Of a stretch of 64,000 nucleotides of DNA, positions 1 to 12,709 are shown one piece after another. Numbering within the stretch: the stretch's first letter is position 1; each line of letters starts with the position of its first letter. The notes beneath the pieces are model-generated. The model had not been told where the DNA came from and made no database searches. It saw only the letters and a program-made list of their open reading frames with translations. The stretch covers positions 507,082,263 through 507,146,262 of the forward strand of contig NC_058524.1 in assembly GCF_904849725.1 (NCBI RefSeq), given 5' to 3'. The position numbers were made by a program, and so were the translations under genes. The DNA comes from Hordeum vulgare subsp. vulgare (lineage: Eukaryota > Streptophyta > Magnoliopsida > Poales > Poaceae).

Positions 1-1056
1 ATCGTGGTTCATCCGATGAGATCATCGTGGAGCTAGTGGGAGCCACCATGGGTATCCAGACCCCGCTGATGGTTATTGGCCAGAGAGGTGTCTCGGTCAT
101 GTCTGCGTGTCTCCCGAACCCGTAGGGTCTACACACTTAAGGTTCGATGACGCTAGGGTTATAGGGAATTGTTATAAGAGATTACCGAAAGTTGTTCGGA
201 GTCCCGGATGAGATCCATGACGTCACGAGGAGCTCCGGAATGGTCCGGAGGTAAAGATTGCTATATAGGACGGATGGTTTCGGACACCGGAAGTGTTTCG
301 GGCATCACCGGTAACGTACCGGGACCACCGGGACCACCGGAGGTGGTCCCGGGGGATCACCGAAGGGGGGGCTGCGACCCCAAGAGGTAAGATGGGCTAA
401 GTGGGGGTGGGAACCAGCCCCTAGTTGGGCTGGTGCACCTCCCCACTCAGCCCATGGCGCAGGGGAAAGAAAAAGAGGGGGGGAACCCTAACTTAGGTGG
501 GCCTTAGGCCCACCAGAGGGGTGCGCCACCTCCTCCTCCCCATCTGGCCGCCACAAACCCCATCTGGGAGGGCTGCTGCACCCCCTAGGGTGGGAACCCT
601 AGGGGTGGCACCCCCTCCCCCCTTCCCCTATATATAGTGGGCACTTTTGGCCTTTGGAGGACACAGTTTTCCCTCTCCCTCGGCGCAGCCCTGCACTTCT
701 TCCTCCTCCTCTCTGCCGGCGCTTGGCGAAGCCCTGCCGGGAGACCTCGTCTCTCCACTAACACCACGCCGTCGTGTTGCTGGTCTTCTTCCCCAACCTC
801 TCCCTCCTCCTTGCTGGATCAAGGTGCGGGAGACGTCACCGGGCTGCACGTGTGTTGAACACGGAGGTGCCGTTGTTCGGCACTAGATCGGAATCGCTGC
901 GAGTACGACTCCATCAACCGCGTTCTAGCAACGCTTCCGCTTAGCGATCTTCAAAGGTACGAAGATGCTCTTACCCCTCTCTCGTTGCTGGTCTCTCCAT
1001 AGGAAGATCTGAACATGCGTAGGAAATTTTTTGAATTTATGCTACGTTACCCAACA
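1..1056 (+). repeat. 5' LTR of the Angela-type element (3' 1056 bp only)
   Basis: Direct repeat of 7053-8108; ends in CCCAACA just before the primer site. Differences from the right copy are scattered and mostly transitions. Short reading frames here (for example 637-858) recur in the right LTR and look like LTR sequence rather than genes. Confidence 0.95.
628..637 (+). promoter_or_regulatory. TATA box in Angela LTR
   Basis: TATATATAG motif downstream of a GC-rich stretch, repeated at 7680-7689 in the 3' LTR. It is placed as expected for the LTR promoter that drives the genomic transcript. The start site itself cannot be read from sequence. Confidence 0.5.
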
Positions 1057-1057
1057 G

Positions 1058-1070
1058 TGGCATCCGAGCC
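1058..1070 (+). other. Primer binding site (tRNA-Met type)
   Basis: TGGCATCCGAGCC lies 1 bp after the LTR and resembles the initiator tRNA-Met complement usual in Copia elements, with a couple of mismatches. Confidence 0.7.
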
Positions 1071-2327
1071 AGGTTTTCTATGCGTAGATTCTATGCACGA
1101 GTAGAACACAAAAGTTGTGGGCGATGGTTTGTCAATTTGCTTGCCGTTACTAGTCTTATTCTTTTCCGGCGGTATTGTGGGATGAAGCGGCCCGGACCGA
1201 CCTTACACATACGCTTACGTGAGACTGGTTCCACCGACAGACATGCACATCGTGCATAAAGGTGGCTAGCGGGTGTCTGTCTCTCCTACTCTAGTCGGAT
1301 TGGATTTGATGAAAAGGGTCCTTATGAAGGGTAAATAGCTTTGGCATATCATCGTTGTGGCTGACACGTAGGTAAGAAGGCGTTCTTGCTAGAAACCCAA
1401 ATCAGCCACGTAAAACTTGCAACAACAATTAGAGGACGTCTAACTTGTTTTTGCAGGGTTTGACATGTGATCTGATATGGCCAAAGTTGTGATGTTGCAT
1501 GTATGATGTATGAGATGATCATGTTATTGTAATAGGTTTCACGACTTGCATGTCGATGAGTATGACAACCGGCAGGAGCCATAGGAGTTGTCTTAATTTA
1601 TTGTATGAGATGCAACGCCATGTGCTTGCTACTTTTACTTCATTGCTAACGGTTAGCCATAGTAGTAGTGATAGTAGTAGTTGGCGTGACGACTTCACGG
1701 AGACACGATGATGGAGATCATGATGATGGAGATCATGGTGTCACGCCGGTGACGATGATGATCATGCGATGCCTGAAGATGGAGATGGAATGAGCAAAGA
1801 TGATAATGGCCATATCATGTCACTATATGATTGCATTGTGATGTTTATCATGTTTTACATCTTATTGCTTAAAACGACGGTAGCATAATAAGATGATCCC
1901 TCCTAAAATTTCGAGAACGTATTCCCCTAAGTGTGCACCGTTGCGAAGGTTCGTTGTCTCGAAGCACCACGTGATGATCGGGTGTGATAGATTCTAACGT
2001 TCGCATACAACGGGTGTAAGCCAGATTTACACACGCAAAACACTTAGGTTGACTCGACGAGCTTCGCATGTACAGACATGACCTCGAATACAAGAGACCG
2101 AAAGGTCGAACATGAGTCGTATGGTTGAATACGATCAGCATGAAGTTGCTCACCATGGTGACTAGTCCGTCTCACGTGATGATCGGACACGGGTTAGTCA
2201 ACATGGATCATGTATCACTTAGATGACTAGAGGGATGTCGATTTAAGTGGGAGTTCATACTTAATTTGATTAAATGAACTTAATTGTCATGAACTTAGTC
2301 TAAAAGTTGTCTTTATAAATATTGTAG
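1071..2327 (+). other. Untranslated leader of the Angela-type element
   Basis: About 1.25 kb without a convincing reading frame. It contains short direct repeats of GGAGATCATGATGAT type near 1710-1770. A long leader before gag is normal in BARE-1-like elements and would hold packaging signals; none can be identified here. Confidence 0.7.
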
Positions 2328-3137
2328 ATGTCCAACGTCAACCTCAACTTCAACGCATTCCTAGAGAAAAACAAGCTGAAAGATGATGGTAGCAACTATG
2401 CGGACTGGGTTCGCAACCTGAAGCTCATCCTTGAAGCAGCTAAAAAGGCTTATGTCCTTAATGCGCCGCTAGGTGACCCTCCCGCTCCCGCAGCAGCCCA
2501 GGACGTTCTAAACGTCTGGCAAGCGCGGAGTGATGACTACTCTCTGGTCAGGTGTGGCATGTTATACAGTTTAGAAACGGGGCTCCAAAGACGTTTTGAG
2601 CAACACGGGGCATATGAGATGTTCCAAGAGCTGAAGCTAGTTTTTCAAGCTCATGCCCGTGTCGAGAGATATGAAGTCCCCGACAAGTTCTTCAGCTGTA
2701 AGATGGAGGAGAACAGTTCTGTCAGTGAGCACATACTCAAAATGTCTGGGTTACACGGTCGTCTGACTTCACTTGGAGTCGAACTTCCGGATGATGCTAT
2801 CATTGACAGAATCCTCTAGTCTCTCCCACCAAACTACAAAGGCTTTGTGCTTAACTACAACATGCAAGGGATGGAGAAAACAATTCCCGAGTTGTACTCG
2901 ATGCTCAAGTCTGCAGAAGTAGAAATCAAGAAGGAGCATCAAGTGTTGATGGTCAACAAGACCACTAGTTTCAAGAAAGGCAGGGGTAAGAAGAACTTCA
3001 AGAAGGACGGCAAAGTTGTTGCCGCGCCCGGTAAGCCAGATGCCGGGAAGAAGAAAAAGAACGGACCCAAGCCTGAGACTGAGTGCTTCTATTGCAAGGG
3101 AAAGGGTCACTGGAAGCGAAACTGCCCCAAATACTAA
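2328..3137 (+). pseudogene. gag: Copia gag, interrupted by two in-frame stops
   Basis: Capsid/nucleocapsid region of the element's polyprotein; it would form the cytoplasmic particle. The frame starts at ATG 2328 (MSNVNLNFNAF, a BARE-1-like start) and runs through a UBN2-type gag domain. It is interrupted by TAG at 2817-2819, then continues in the same frame to a CX2CX4HX4C zinc knuckle (CFYCKGKGHWKRNC, about 3088-3129). It stops again at TAA 3135-3137, again followed by in-frame coding sequence. The two nonsense codons in one otherwise unbroken frame show recent decay by point mutation. No frameshift is seen. Confidence 0.9.
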
Positions 3138-6100
3138 GCGGACAAGAAGGCCGGCAACGTTAAAGGTATATTTGATATACATGTTATTGATGTGTACCTT
3201 ACCAGCGCTCGTAGTAGCTCCTGGGTATTTGATACCGATGCTGTTGCTCACATTTGCAACTCAAAGCAGGAACTGCGGAATAAGCGGAGACTGGCCAAGG
3301 ACGAGGTGACGATGCGCGTCGGGAATGGTTCAAAAGTTGATGTGATCGCTGTCGGCACGCTACCTCTACATCTACCGTCGGGATTAGTTTTGAACCTCAA
3401 TAATTGTTATTTAGTACCAGCTTTAAGCATGAACATTGTATCAGGGTCTTGCTTAATGCAAGACGGCTACTCATTTAAGTCAGAGAATAATGGTTGTTCT
3501 ATTTATATGAGTGATATGTTTTATGGTCATGCTCCGCTGGTGAATGGTTTATTCTTGATGAATCTCGATCGTGATGTTACACATATTCATAGTGTGAGTA
3601 CCAAAAGATGCAAAGTTGATAATGATAGTCCCACATACTTGTGGCACTGCCGCCTTGGTCATATCGGCGTTAAGCGCATGAAGAAGCTCCATACTGATGG
3701 ACTGCTAGAGTCTCTTGACTTTGAATCATTTGACACATGCGAACCGTGCCTCATGGGCAAGATGACTAAGACTCCATTCTCAGGAATAATGGAGAGAGCC
3801 ACCGACTTATTGGAAATAATACATACTGATGTGTGTGGTCCAATGAACGTTGAAGCTCGCGGTGGTTATCGTTATGTTCTCACTCTCACCGATGATTTGA
3901 GTAGGTATGGGTATATCTACTTGATGAAGCAAAAATCTGAGACGTTTGAAAAGTTCAAGGAATTTCAGAGTGAGGTTGAGAATCAACGTGACAGAAAAAT
4001 GAAATGTCTACGATCTGATCGTGGAGGAGAATATTTGAGTCACGAGTTTGGCACACACCTAAGGAAGTATGGAATCGTTTCACAACTAACACCGCCTGGC
4101 ACACCGCAGCGCAACGGAGTGTCTGAACGTCGTAATCGCACCTTATTAGATATGGTACGATCTATGATGTCTCTCACCGACTTACCGCTATCATTTTGGG
4201 GATACGCATTAGAAACTGCAGCATTCACTTTAAATAGGGCACCGTCTAAATCCGTTGAGACGACACCGTATGAACTGTGGTTTGGCAAGAAACCTAAGTT
4301 GTCGTTTCTTAAAGTTTGGGGCTGCGATGCTTATGTGAAGAAACTTCAACCAGAAAAGCTCAAACCCAAAGCGGAGAAATGCGTATTCATAGGATACCCT
4401 AAGGAAACTATTGGGTATACCTTCTATCTTAGATCCGAAGGTAAAACCTTTGTTGCCAAGAACGGATCCTTTCTAGAGAAAGAGTTTCTCTCGAAAGAAG
4501 TAAGTGCGAGGAAGGTAGAACTTGATGAGGTAATTACACCCCCTCTCGAACAGGAAAGTAGCGCAGCGCAAGAAGTTGTTCCTGTGGTGCCTACACCGAC
4601 TGAAGAGGAAGTTAATGATGATGATCATGAAGCTTCGGATCAAGTTACTACTGAACCACGAAGGTCCACAAGGGTACGCTCCACACCAGAGTGGTACGAC
4701 AACCCTGTGATGGAAATCATGTTGTTAGACAACGGTGAACCTTCGAACTATGAAGAAGCGATGGCGGGCCCGGATTCCAACAAATGGCTTGAGGCCATGA
4801 AATCCGAGATAGGATCCATGTATGAGAACAAAGTATGGACTTTGGTGGACTTGCCCGATGAACGGCGAGCCATAGAAAATAAATGGATCTTCAAGAAGAA
4901 GACTGATGCAAACGGTAATGTAACCGTTTACAAAGCTCGACTTGTCGCAAAGGGTTTTCGACAAATTCAAGGAGTTGACTACGAAGAGACTTTCTCTCTC
5001 GTAGCGAAGCTGAAATCAGTCCGAATCATGTTAGCAATTGCCGCCTTTTATGATTATGAAATTTGGCAAATGGACGTCAAAACAGCGTTCCTTAACGGGA
5101 ATCTTAAGGAAGAGTTGTATATGATGCAACCAGAAGGTTTTGTCGATCCTAAAGGTGCTAACAAAGTATGCAAGCTCCAGCGCTCCATCTATGGGCTGGT
5201 GCAAGCATCTCGGAGTTGGAACATTCGCTTTAATGAGGTGATTAAGGCGTTTGGGTTCATACAGGTTTACGGAGAAGCCTGTCTGTACAAGAAAGTGAGT
5301 GGGAGCTCTGTAGCTTTCCTCGTACTATACGTGGATGACATATTGTTGATGGGGAATGATATAGAGATGTTGGAGAGCATAAAGGCCTATTTGAACAAGA
5401 GTTTTTCAATGAAGGACCTTGGAGAAGCTGCATACATATTAGGCATCAAGATCTATAGAGATAGATCGAGACGCCTCATAGGTCTTTCGCAAAGTACATA
5501 CCTTGACAAGATATTGAAGAAATTCAATATGGAAAACTCAAAGAAAGGGTTCTTGCCAGTTTTGCAAGGTATGAGATTGAGTAAGACTCAGTCGCCGACC
5601 ACGGCAGCAGATAGAGAGAAGATGAGTTCTGTCCCCTACGCTTCAGCCGTGGGCTCTCTAATGTATGCCATGCTGTGTACCAGACCTGATATAAACCTTG
5701 CGATAAGCTTGGTAGGGAGGTACCAAAGTAATCCCGGTGCGGAACACTGGACAGCGGTCAAGAATATCCTTAAGTACCTGAAAAGGACTAAGGAAATGTT
5801 TCTCGTTTATGGAGGTGACGAAGAGCTTGTCGTAAAGGGTTACGTCGACGCTAGCTTCGACACAGATCCGGATGACTCTAAGTCACAAACCGGATACGTA
5901 TATGTGTTGAATGGTGGGGCAGTGAGCTGGTGCAGCAGCAAGCAAGAAGTCGTGGCAACATCTACATGTGAAGCGGAGTACATAGCTGCTTCAGAAGCGG
6001 CTCATGAAGGAATTTGGATGAAGGAGCTCATCACCGACCTTGGAGTGGTTCCAAGCGCGTCGGGTCCTATGACACTCTTCTGTGACAACACTGGAGCCAT

Positions 6101-6311
6101 TGCCATAGCCAAGGAGCCCAGGTTTCACCGGAAGACGAAGCACATCAAGCGCCGCTACAACTCCATCCACGACCATGTCCAAACTAGAGTGATAGATATT
6201 TGTAAAGTACACACGGATCTGAATATTGCAGACTCGTTGACTAAACCTCTTCCACGAGCAAAACATGATCAACACCATGATGCTATGGGTGTTCGATACA
6301 TCACAATGTAA
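3138..6311 (+). pseudogene. pol: Copia pol: protease, integrase, reverse transcriptase, RNase H
   Basis: Same frame as gag, open from 3138 to the stop at 6309-6311; the first ATG is 3192 (1039 codons), but the natural product would be part of a gag-pol polyprotein. Counting from 3192: the protease active-site triad reads D14-T15-D16 where the family has D-T-G; an integrase zinc finger starts at H152; the integrase core has D213, D276 and E312 (a DD35E spacing); reverse transcriptase has YVDD at 713-716; RNase H near the C-terminus has the D-A-S, C-E-A-E and C-D-N motifs. Reverse transcriptase and integrase look intact. The upstream stops and the protease change should prevent autonomous transposition, though protein supplied in trans could still mobilise the RNA. 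Confidence 0.92.
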
Positions 6312-6330
6312 CTAGATTATTGACTCTAGT

Positions 6331-6343
6331 GCAAGTGGGAGAC
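6331..6343 (+). other. Polypurine tract of Angela-type element
   Basis: GCAAGTGGGAGAC directly precedes the 3' LTR, as expected for the plus-strand primer. Confidence 0.75.
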
Positions 6344-8108
6344 TGTTGGAAATATGCCCTAGAGGCAATCATAAAATGGTTATTATCATATTTCCTTGTT
6401 CATGATAATCGTCTATCGTTCATGCTATAATTGTATTAACAGGAAACAGTAATACATGTGTGAATGAATAGATCACAATGTGTCCCTAGCAAGCCTCTAG
6501 TTAGCTAGCTCGTTAATCAATAGATGATCATGGTTTCCTGATCATGGACATTGGATGTCATTGATAACGGGATCACATCATTGGGAGAATGATGTGGTGG
6601 ACAAGACCCAATCCTAAGCCTAGCACTAGATCGTGTTGTTCGTATGCTAATGCTTTTCTAATGTCAAGTGTCTTTTCCTTCGACCGTGAGATTGTGCAAC
6701 TCCCGGATACCGTAGGAGTGCTTTGGGTGTATCAAACGTCACAACGTAACTGGGTGACTATAAAGGTGCACTACGGGTACCTCCGAAAGTGGCTGTTGGG
6801 TTGGCACGAATCGAGATCGGGATTTGTCACTCCGTGTGACGGAGAGGTATCTCTGGGCCCACTCGGTAGAACATCATCATGAGCTCAATGTGACTAAGGA
6901 GTTAGTCACACGATGACGTGCTACGGAACGAGTAAAGAGACTTACCGATAACGAGATTGAACAAGGTATAGGTATACCGACGATCGAATCTCGGGCAAGT
7001 TCTATACCGACACACAAAGGGAATCGTATATGGGATTGATTGAATCCTTGACATCGTGGTTCATCCGATGAGATCATCGTGGAGCTAGTGGGAGCCACCA
7101 TGGGTATCCAGACCCCACTGATGGTTATTGGCCAGAGAGGTGTCTTGGTCATGTCTGCCTGTCTCCCGAACCCGAAGGGTCTACACACTTAAGGTTCGAT
7201 GACGCTAGGGTTATAGGGAATTGTTATAAGAGATTACCGAAAGTTGTTCGGAGTCCCGGATGAGATCCAGGACGTCACGAGGAGCTCCGGAATGGTCCGG
7301 AGGTAAAGATTGATATATAGGACGGATGGTTTCGGACACCGGAAGTGTTTCGGGCATCACCGGTAACGTACCGGGACCACCGGGACCACCGGCGGTGGTC
7401 CCGGGGGACCACCGAAGGGGGGGCTGCGACCCCAAGAGGTAAGATGGGCTAAGTGGGGGTGGGAACCAGCCCCTAGTTGGGCTGGTGCGCCTCCCCACTC
7501 AGCCCATGGCGCAGGGGAAAGAAAAAGAGGGGGGGAACCCTAACTTAGGTGGGCCTTAGGCCCACCAGAGGGGTGCGCCACCCCCTCCTCCCCATCTGGC
7601 CGCCACAAACCCCATCTGGGAGGGCTGCCGCACCCCCTAGGGTGGGAACCCTAGGGGTGGCACCCCCTCTCCCCTTCCCCTATATATAGTGGGCACTTTT
7701 GGCCTTTGGAGGACACAGTTTTCCCTCTCCCTCGGCGCAGCCCTGCACTTCTTCCTCCTCCTCTCTGCCGGCGCTTGGCGAAGCCCTGCCGGGAGACCTC
7801 GTCTCTCCACCAACACCATGCCGTCGTGTTGCTAGTATTCTTCCCCAACCTCTCCCTCCTCCTTGCTGGATCAAGGTGCGGGAGACGTCACCGGGCTGCA
7901 CGTGTGTTGAACGCGGAGGTGCCGTTGTTCGGCACTAGATCGGAATCGCTGCGAGTACGACTCCATCAACCGCGTTCTAGCAACGCTTCCGCTTAGCGAT
8001 CTTCAAAGGTACGAGGATGCTCTTACCCCTCTCTCGTTGCTGGTCTCTCCGTAGGAAGATCTGAACATGCGTAGGAAATTTTTTGAATTTATGCTACGTT
8101 ACCCAACA
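6344..8108 (+). repeat. 3' LTR of Angela-type element, complete (1765 bp)
   Basis: Bounded by TGTTGG and CCAACA, preceded by a polypurine tract and followed by CTAAG. Contains the same TATA box as the left LTR at 7680-7689 and GC-rich C/G tracts at 7370-7640. Confidence 0.95.
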
Positions 8109-8657
8109 CTAAGTGCATCCATTGCATGGTAATCCCTACTCTTTTCACATTGATATCTATTGATGGGCATTTCCATAGCCCTTTGATACGCCGAGTCGAT
8201 GTGACCATCTCCTCCTTTTTGTCTCAGAACCTCCACCACACTCTATTCCACCTATAGTGCTTTATCCATGGCTCACGCTCATGTATTGCGTGAGAGTTGA
8301 AAAAGGTTTGAGAAAGTAAGAGTGCGAAAACAAGTACTTGGCCAATACCGGGGTTGTGCATGATTTAAATTAGTTGTGTGGGGATGATGGAGCATAGCTC
8401 GACTATATGATTTTGTAGGGATAATTTTCTTTGACCTTGTTATTTCCAATGTTCATGATTACCTTGCTATTTTTCTTGAGGTATTATTGTTTTCATGTCA
8501 ATAGAAAACCATTGTTTTGAATCTTACGGATCTGAACATTCATGTCACATGAAAGAAGTTACAAAGGACAAATATGCTAGGTAGCATTCCACATGAAAAG
8601 TTCTGTCTTTATCACTTCCCTACTCGAGGACGAGCAGGAGTTAAGCTTGGGGATGCT
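8109..8657 (+). other. 3' internal spacer and polypurine tract of P1
   Basis: Non-coding. It matches, in reverse orientation, the spacer of S2 near 30557-31110 (shared stretches about the pale landmark GAGTCGATGTGACCATCTCC). The sequence TTAAGCTTGGGGATGC at 8641-8656 is the polypurine tract next to the LTR. Confidence 0.8.
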
Positions 8658-10118
8658 TGATAGGACTCCAACGTATCTATAATTTTTGATGGTTCCATGC
8701 TATTATCTTGTAAAACTTTGGATGTTTTGTATGCCTTTTATATCTTTTTTGGGACTAACTTATTAACTTAGTGCCAACTGCCAGTCCTGTTTTTTCCATG
8801 TTTTTGACCCTTTAAGAGGAGAATATTAAACGGAGTCCAAACGGAATATAACTTCCGAAAAGATTTTTCCCGGAACAGAAGACACGCAGGGGGCGTGAGA
8901 ACCAAGGCAGAGGCCACTAGGGGAGGCCACAAGCCCCATAGGCGCGGCCAGGGGGGCCCGCGCCTAGCAGGCTTGTGGGACCCCTGTGGCTTGTCTTCCC
9001 TACTTCTTCCGCCTATAAATCCTCGAAAAATCCAAAACCACGGGTGACATCCACGAAAATACTTCTCCACCACCGCAAGCTTCTGTCTCCGCAAGATTCC
9101 ATCCGGGGCACATTCTGGTGCCCTGCCGGAGGGGGATTCAGATACAGAGGGATTCTTCATCAACACCATTGCCTCTCCGATGATGCGTGATTACTTGACC
9201 ATAGACCTTCGGGTGCATAGCTAGTATCTAGATGGCTTCTTCTCTCTCTTGTATCTTCAATACAAAGTTCTCCATGATATTCATGGAGATCTATTCGATG
9301 TAATCTTGTTTTGCGGTGTGTTTGTCGAGATCCAATGAATTGTGGATATATGATTAGATTATCTATAAATCTTATTTGACTTTCTTCTGATCTGTTATAT
9401 GCATGATTTCATATCCTTGTAATTCTCTTCGAGTTGTGGTTTTTTTGGCCAACTTGATCTATGATTCTTGCAATTGGAGAAGTGCTTGGTTTTGGGTTCA
9501 TACCGTGCGGTGACCTCACCCAGCGACAGAAGGGGTAGTGAGTCACGCATCGTGTTGTTGCCATCAAGGGTATAAAGATGGGGTTTATATCTATTGCATG
9601 AATTTATCCCTCTACATCATGTCATCTTGCTTAAGGCGTTACTCTGTTCGTCATGAACTCAATACACTAGATGCATGCTGGATAGTGGTCGATGTTTGGA
9701 GTAATAGTAGTAGATGCAGACAGTATCGGTCTACTTGTCTCAGACGTGATGCCTATATGTATGATCATTGCCTTAGATGTCGTCATGACTTTGCGCGGTT
9801 CTATCAATTGCTCGACAGTAATTCGTTCACCCACCGTAATATTTTCTATTTTGAGAGAAGCCTCTAGTGAACACTATGGCTCCCGGGTCTACTTCTCATC
9901 ATATTTTTAGCCTTAGACTTTTACTTCGTTGCACTTTCCGCCTTCAGATTTCACCTTGCAATCAATCGTGAAGGGATTGACAATCCCTTTGTAGCGTGGG
10001 GTGCAAGTTTGCTGTTTTTGCGCAGGTACTTTGGAAACTTGGCTTGATACTCCTACTGGATTGATACCTTGGTTCTGAAAACTAAGGGAAATACTTACTG
10101 CTACTGTGTTGCATCACC

Positions 10119-10400
10119 CACTACAAGGAATATGCTAATACACGACGCTATTTTTTCGTCGCTACATCGTCACGGTTTTTAATTTACGACGATCTCACAA
10201 CGAAAAACCAAGCGTCAAAAACGAAGCGTCAGAAATGAACATTAGCGACGTTTTGATTAAAATCGTCATAACTTTTTCGATGATTCCTGGATTGTCGTAA
10301 CCTTTACGACGATCCTAAATCGTCGTTGGCAATCAAACCCAGTCCTACGTGGCAGTCCTACGTGGAAAAATTACGATGAAATCAAAACGTCATGGTTGAA
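10119..10400. repeat. Left terminal and subterminal repeats of CACTA1
   Basis: Repeated CGTCG, TACGACGAT and ATCGTC motifs in both orientations; the mirror region is 15565-15762, with GACGAT and CGTCGT motifs. These are probable transposase-binding repeats. Confidence 0.75.
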
Positions 10401-11914
10401 ATCAGCCCAACCCATTTCATTTGATCACATGGGCTGGTTTTGATTTTTTTGGGCTTTTTCTTATTTGACTTCTTTTTGGGCCTTATCATATTTACAGCCA
10501 CTTTTAGTATTCTTTTTCGAATTTTGGTTGGTGGCCTATTACTTTCTATTGAATTTCTTTTTTGGCCATTTTATTTTTGTACTCGTCCGACATGTCATGC
10601 TGATCACAAAATTAGTCCCACACGTCAGAAATTTTACATTTTGTCAAATAAATATCATAAGTTGGTCCCCTTGTCAAGTTGCCATTTCATAGGTATTCAA
10701 ATCACATTCAGAATCAATATTTCAAACAGTCTAGGGAGCAAATGAAATTCGTCAAAACCAACATTAAATTTGTCTATTACAATATTTACACTACATTACA
10801 ACCCAGATATACCTACTACTGCCTACTATTACAATACATATGCTACTCTTTGTTAATATGCTTCATAGCTTCACACTTGGCTTTGTACTTCACCTGTGCA
10901 AAAAATAAGAATAAGATGTGAACTAACAATGCAGGTATTTAAATAACAGCATTTACAAAAGAAGTGTGAACTAACACTGCACATTATCATATACAAGAAT
11001 ATGTAACTGTGAAACATAGAGTACAAGTATTTTTGGAAACATGAAAGAACATGATTTATTATCCTGGAGACTAGACAAGAGTTGTTCTGAGCATTGTTAC
11101 TCGAGCGAAGAGGATGACTAAAAGCTTCAATGGTTGAGAATATACCAACTACTTCAAACTCTCCTAACGAAAGATTCAAGTGCTGGAAACCTAGAAGTGG
11201 GATAGATTATACAGTTACCTGAGTGGAGTAAGGGATTGTTTCCAACATAGGAATTTCAAAGGAATTAGTCCATTGCCTGCATGAACATAAAATAAAGTTA
11301 GTGTTGATCAAATACTAGCAGAGTACCATGTACCCGTGATGCTCACTAGCATTTTAATCTTACACTCACTCGCATTTTAATCTTACACTCTATATGAAAT
11401 GAAATCTTTAATTATGACATGTTTGAACTGTAAATTGATCAAATACTAGCAGAGTACGTGTGCTGCTGCAGATCTTAGATAAAGAAACTATGGATCAACA
11501 AAACCTAATATAGAAAAATACATACAATAAACAACCAGTAAATGAGACAAAAAAACTATACAGCAGCAGTGCAAAAATGTACCATCTCAACGAGTGAATC
11601 CTCTTGAGAACAGGTAGATTCAGTTGTACAACAGCTACAACAGCTAAAAATTCAGTCCTGGGAACAACCTGGATATCTTAAAGGAGGATTAAGCATATAT
11701 ATCTTTTAGATTCAGACCTACATCAGCTACAACAGCAAAAAAAATACTAGATGTGGTACATCAGCAACAAAATCTATGTCACAAATTTAGTCCTATAGCA
11801 GCTAAAGTTGGATTCAGTGCTGGATTTGATACATCGGTAAAAAAAATCAGTCCTACAGGTACACGAGGATTCAGTCCCTAGAACAACGATAATATGGGGA
11901 GAGGGAACCACACA
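10401..11914. other. AT-rich CACTA1 interior, no gene recognised
   Basis: Frames here (such as 10440-10745 +, 10871-11179 -) are low-complexity or AT-driven and match nothing I recognise. A motif of the type CAGCTACAACAGC recurs at about 11625-11830. I see nothing else of note. Confidence 0.5.
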
Positions 11915-12088
11915 TCAAGGCAGATACGCTAATGCATGCACTACATGCTGCTGCACGTTCTTGGGACCGAAGATTTCCACAGCTACCTTGAAAAATATGG
12001 TCTTCGGCTTGACCCACAACTTGATATGCTCGTTGGAAGGACCCATAGCTTGAAATGCTATCTCGATGATCCTTGGGCGAATTATTGC
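11915..12088 (-). other. Unidentified coding-like segment in CACTA1 (58 codons)
   Basis: On the minus strand one frame is open for 57 codons ending in TGA at 11915-11917. It reads as ordinary protein: ...[16 protein letters not shown]..., then [19 protein letters not shown]. The composition is balanced, unlike the AT-rich surroundings, and the strand is that of the three recognised captured genes next to it. It may be a fourth captured exon. I do not recognise the source and assign no function. It lacks an obvious start codon. Confidence 0.4.
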
Positions 12089-12464
12089 ACAATATCAATT
12101 AACATGTTTGCATAATATCAGTTAACATAATAGACGGATCTAACTATATATTTATGGCTGCAGACACAGGAGGAAGCCATGGGAAAAGTTTGTCGACTCA
12201 GGGAACATATTTCGCTCTAAATTTATATACATGCACATGTGCGTGTTGTTTTGGTGTCGGTATATGTTGTTTTTGATTTTGCTCTCTAATTCTTTTCGCT
12301 GTGCAAATTTTGTGAACTGACTTTTTTTGAATCGAAGTAAAAGATTTGCCCCACTTATTAATTAAGAAGATGAAGTAATAGATGGTTCAACATTTGGCTG
12401 GACCCATAGCTCGTTAGATTGTTTTACATAATTTTATTTTAGATCACATGAGTGGTAGGCGACT

Positions 12465-12564
12465 ACCTTCTCCACAGGGGCACTTCCTGGTGGGCATCCT
12501 GACGGGGCCCTTGACCTTGAGCTGCTTCTCCTAGGCGCCCTTCACCAGATCGGAGCACACTTCA
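12465..12564 (-). pseudogene. RPS20: Captured fragment of 40S ribosomal protein S20 (uS10)
   Basis: Minus-strand translation reads VCSDLVKGA, a stop, then EKQLKVKGPVRMPT, then RKCPCGEG. This is the central part of the universally conserved small-subunit protein uS10, which binds the head of the 40S subunit. Compared with the plant protein it has one nonsense codon (12513-12515), some substitutions, and an apparent in-frame loss of about seven residues between the MPT and RK(S/C)PCGEG motifs. About 30 of roughly 120 residues are present. It cannot be functional; it was presumably carried in by the CACTA element. Confidence 0.8.
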
Positions 12565-12709
12565 AGCAAACGAAGCGGCCACGCAATGCGAACAGCAAAC
12601 AACGCATCAGATCGGCGACGTGCAGAACATCATAGGTCAGAGGAGGCATAATACTGAATTTAAAATGATTTTATTTCCAGAATGGAACAACAGATTAGCG
12701 ATATCTCAC

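Larger units (their letters stand above)
1..8108 (+). mobile_element. Angela/BARE-1-type Copia LTR retrotransposon, left end outside window
   Basis: A Copia element with part of its 5' LTR, a tRNA-Met-type primer site, a gag-pol frame in the order gag, protease, integrase, reverse transcriptase, RNase H, then a polypurine tract and a full 1765-bp 3' LTR. The domain order (integrase before reverse transcriptase) defines Copia. The LTR start TGTTGGAAATATGCCC and end CCCAACA are those of the BARE-1/WIS/Angela group of Triticeae. The visible 1056 bp of the left LTR aligns to 7053-8108 with no net length change and about 19 substitutions (about 1.8%), so insertion was recent. The base after the 3' LTR begins CTAAG, the expected duplication; its partner lies outside the window. 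It sits in the 3' internal region of element P1. Confidence 0.95.

Noticed and set aside
637..886. Overlapping short + strand frames in the Angela LTR, repeated at 7699-7996
   Set aside because: They lie in an LTR with GC-rich bias, overlap each other in several frames and differ between the two LTR copies; no protein family fits.
9538..9910. 109-codon frame in the P1 LTR, also seen at 29344-29613 and 34585-34854 on the other strand
   Set aside because: Conserved because it is LTR sequence of one family; the frames lie across LTR control regions and no domain is seen. Conservation at DNA level explains it.
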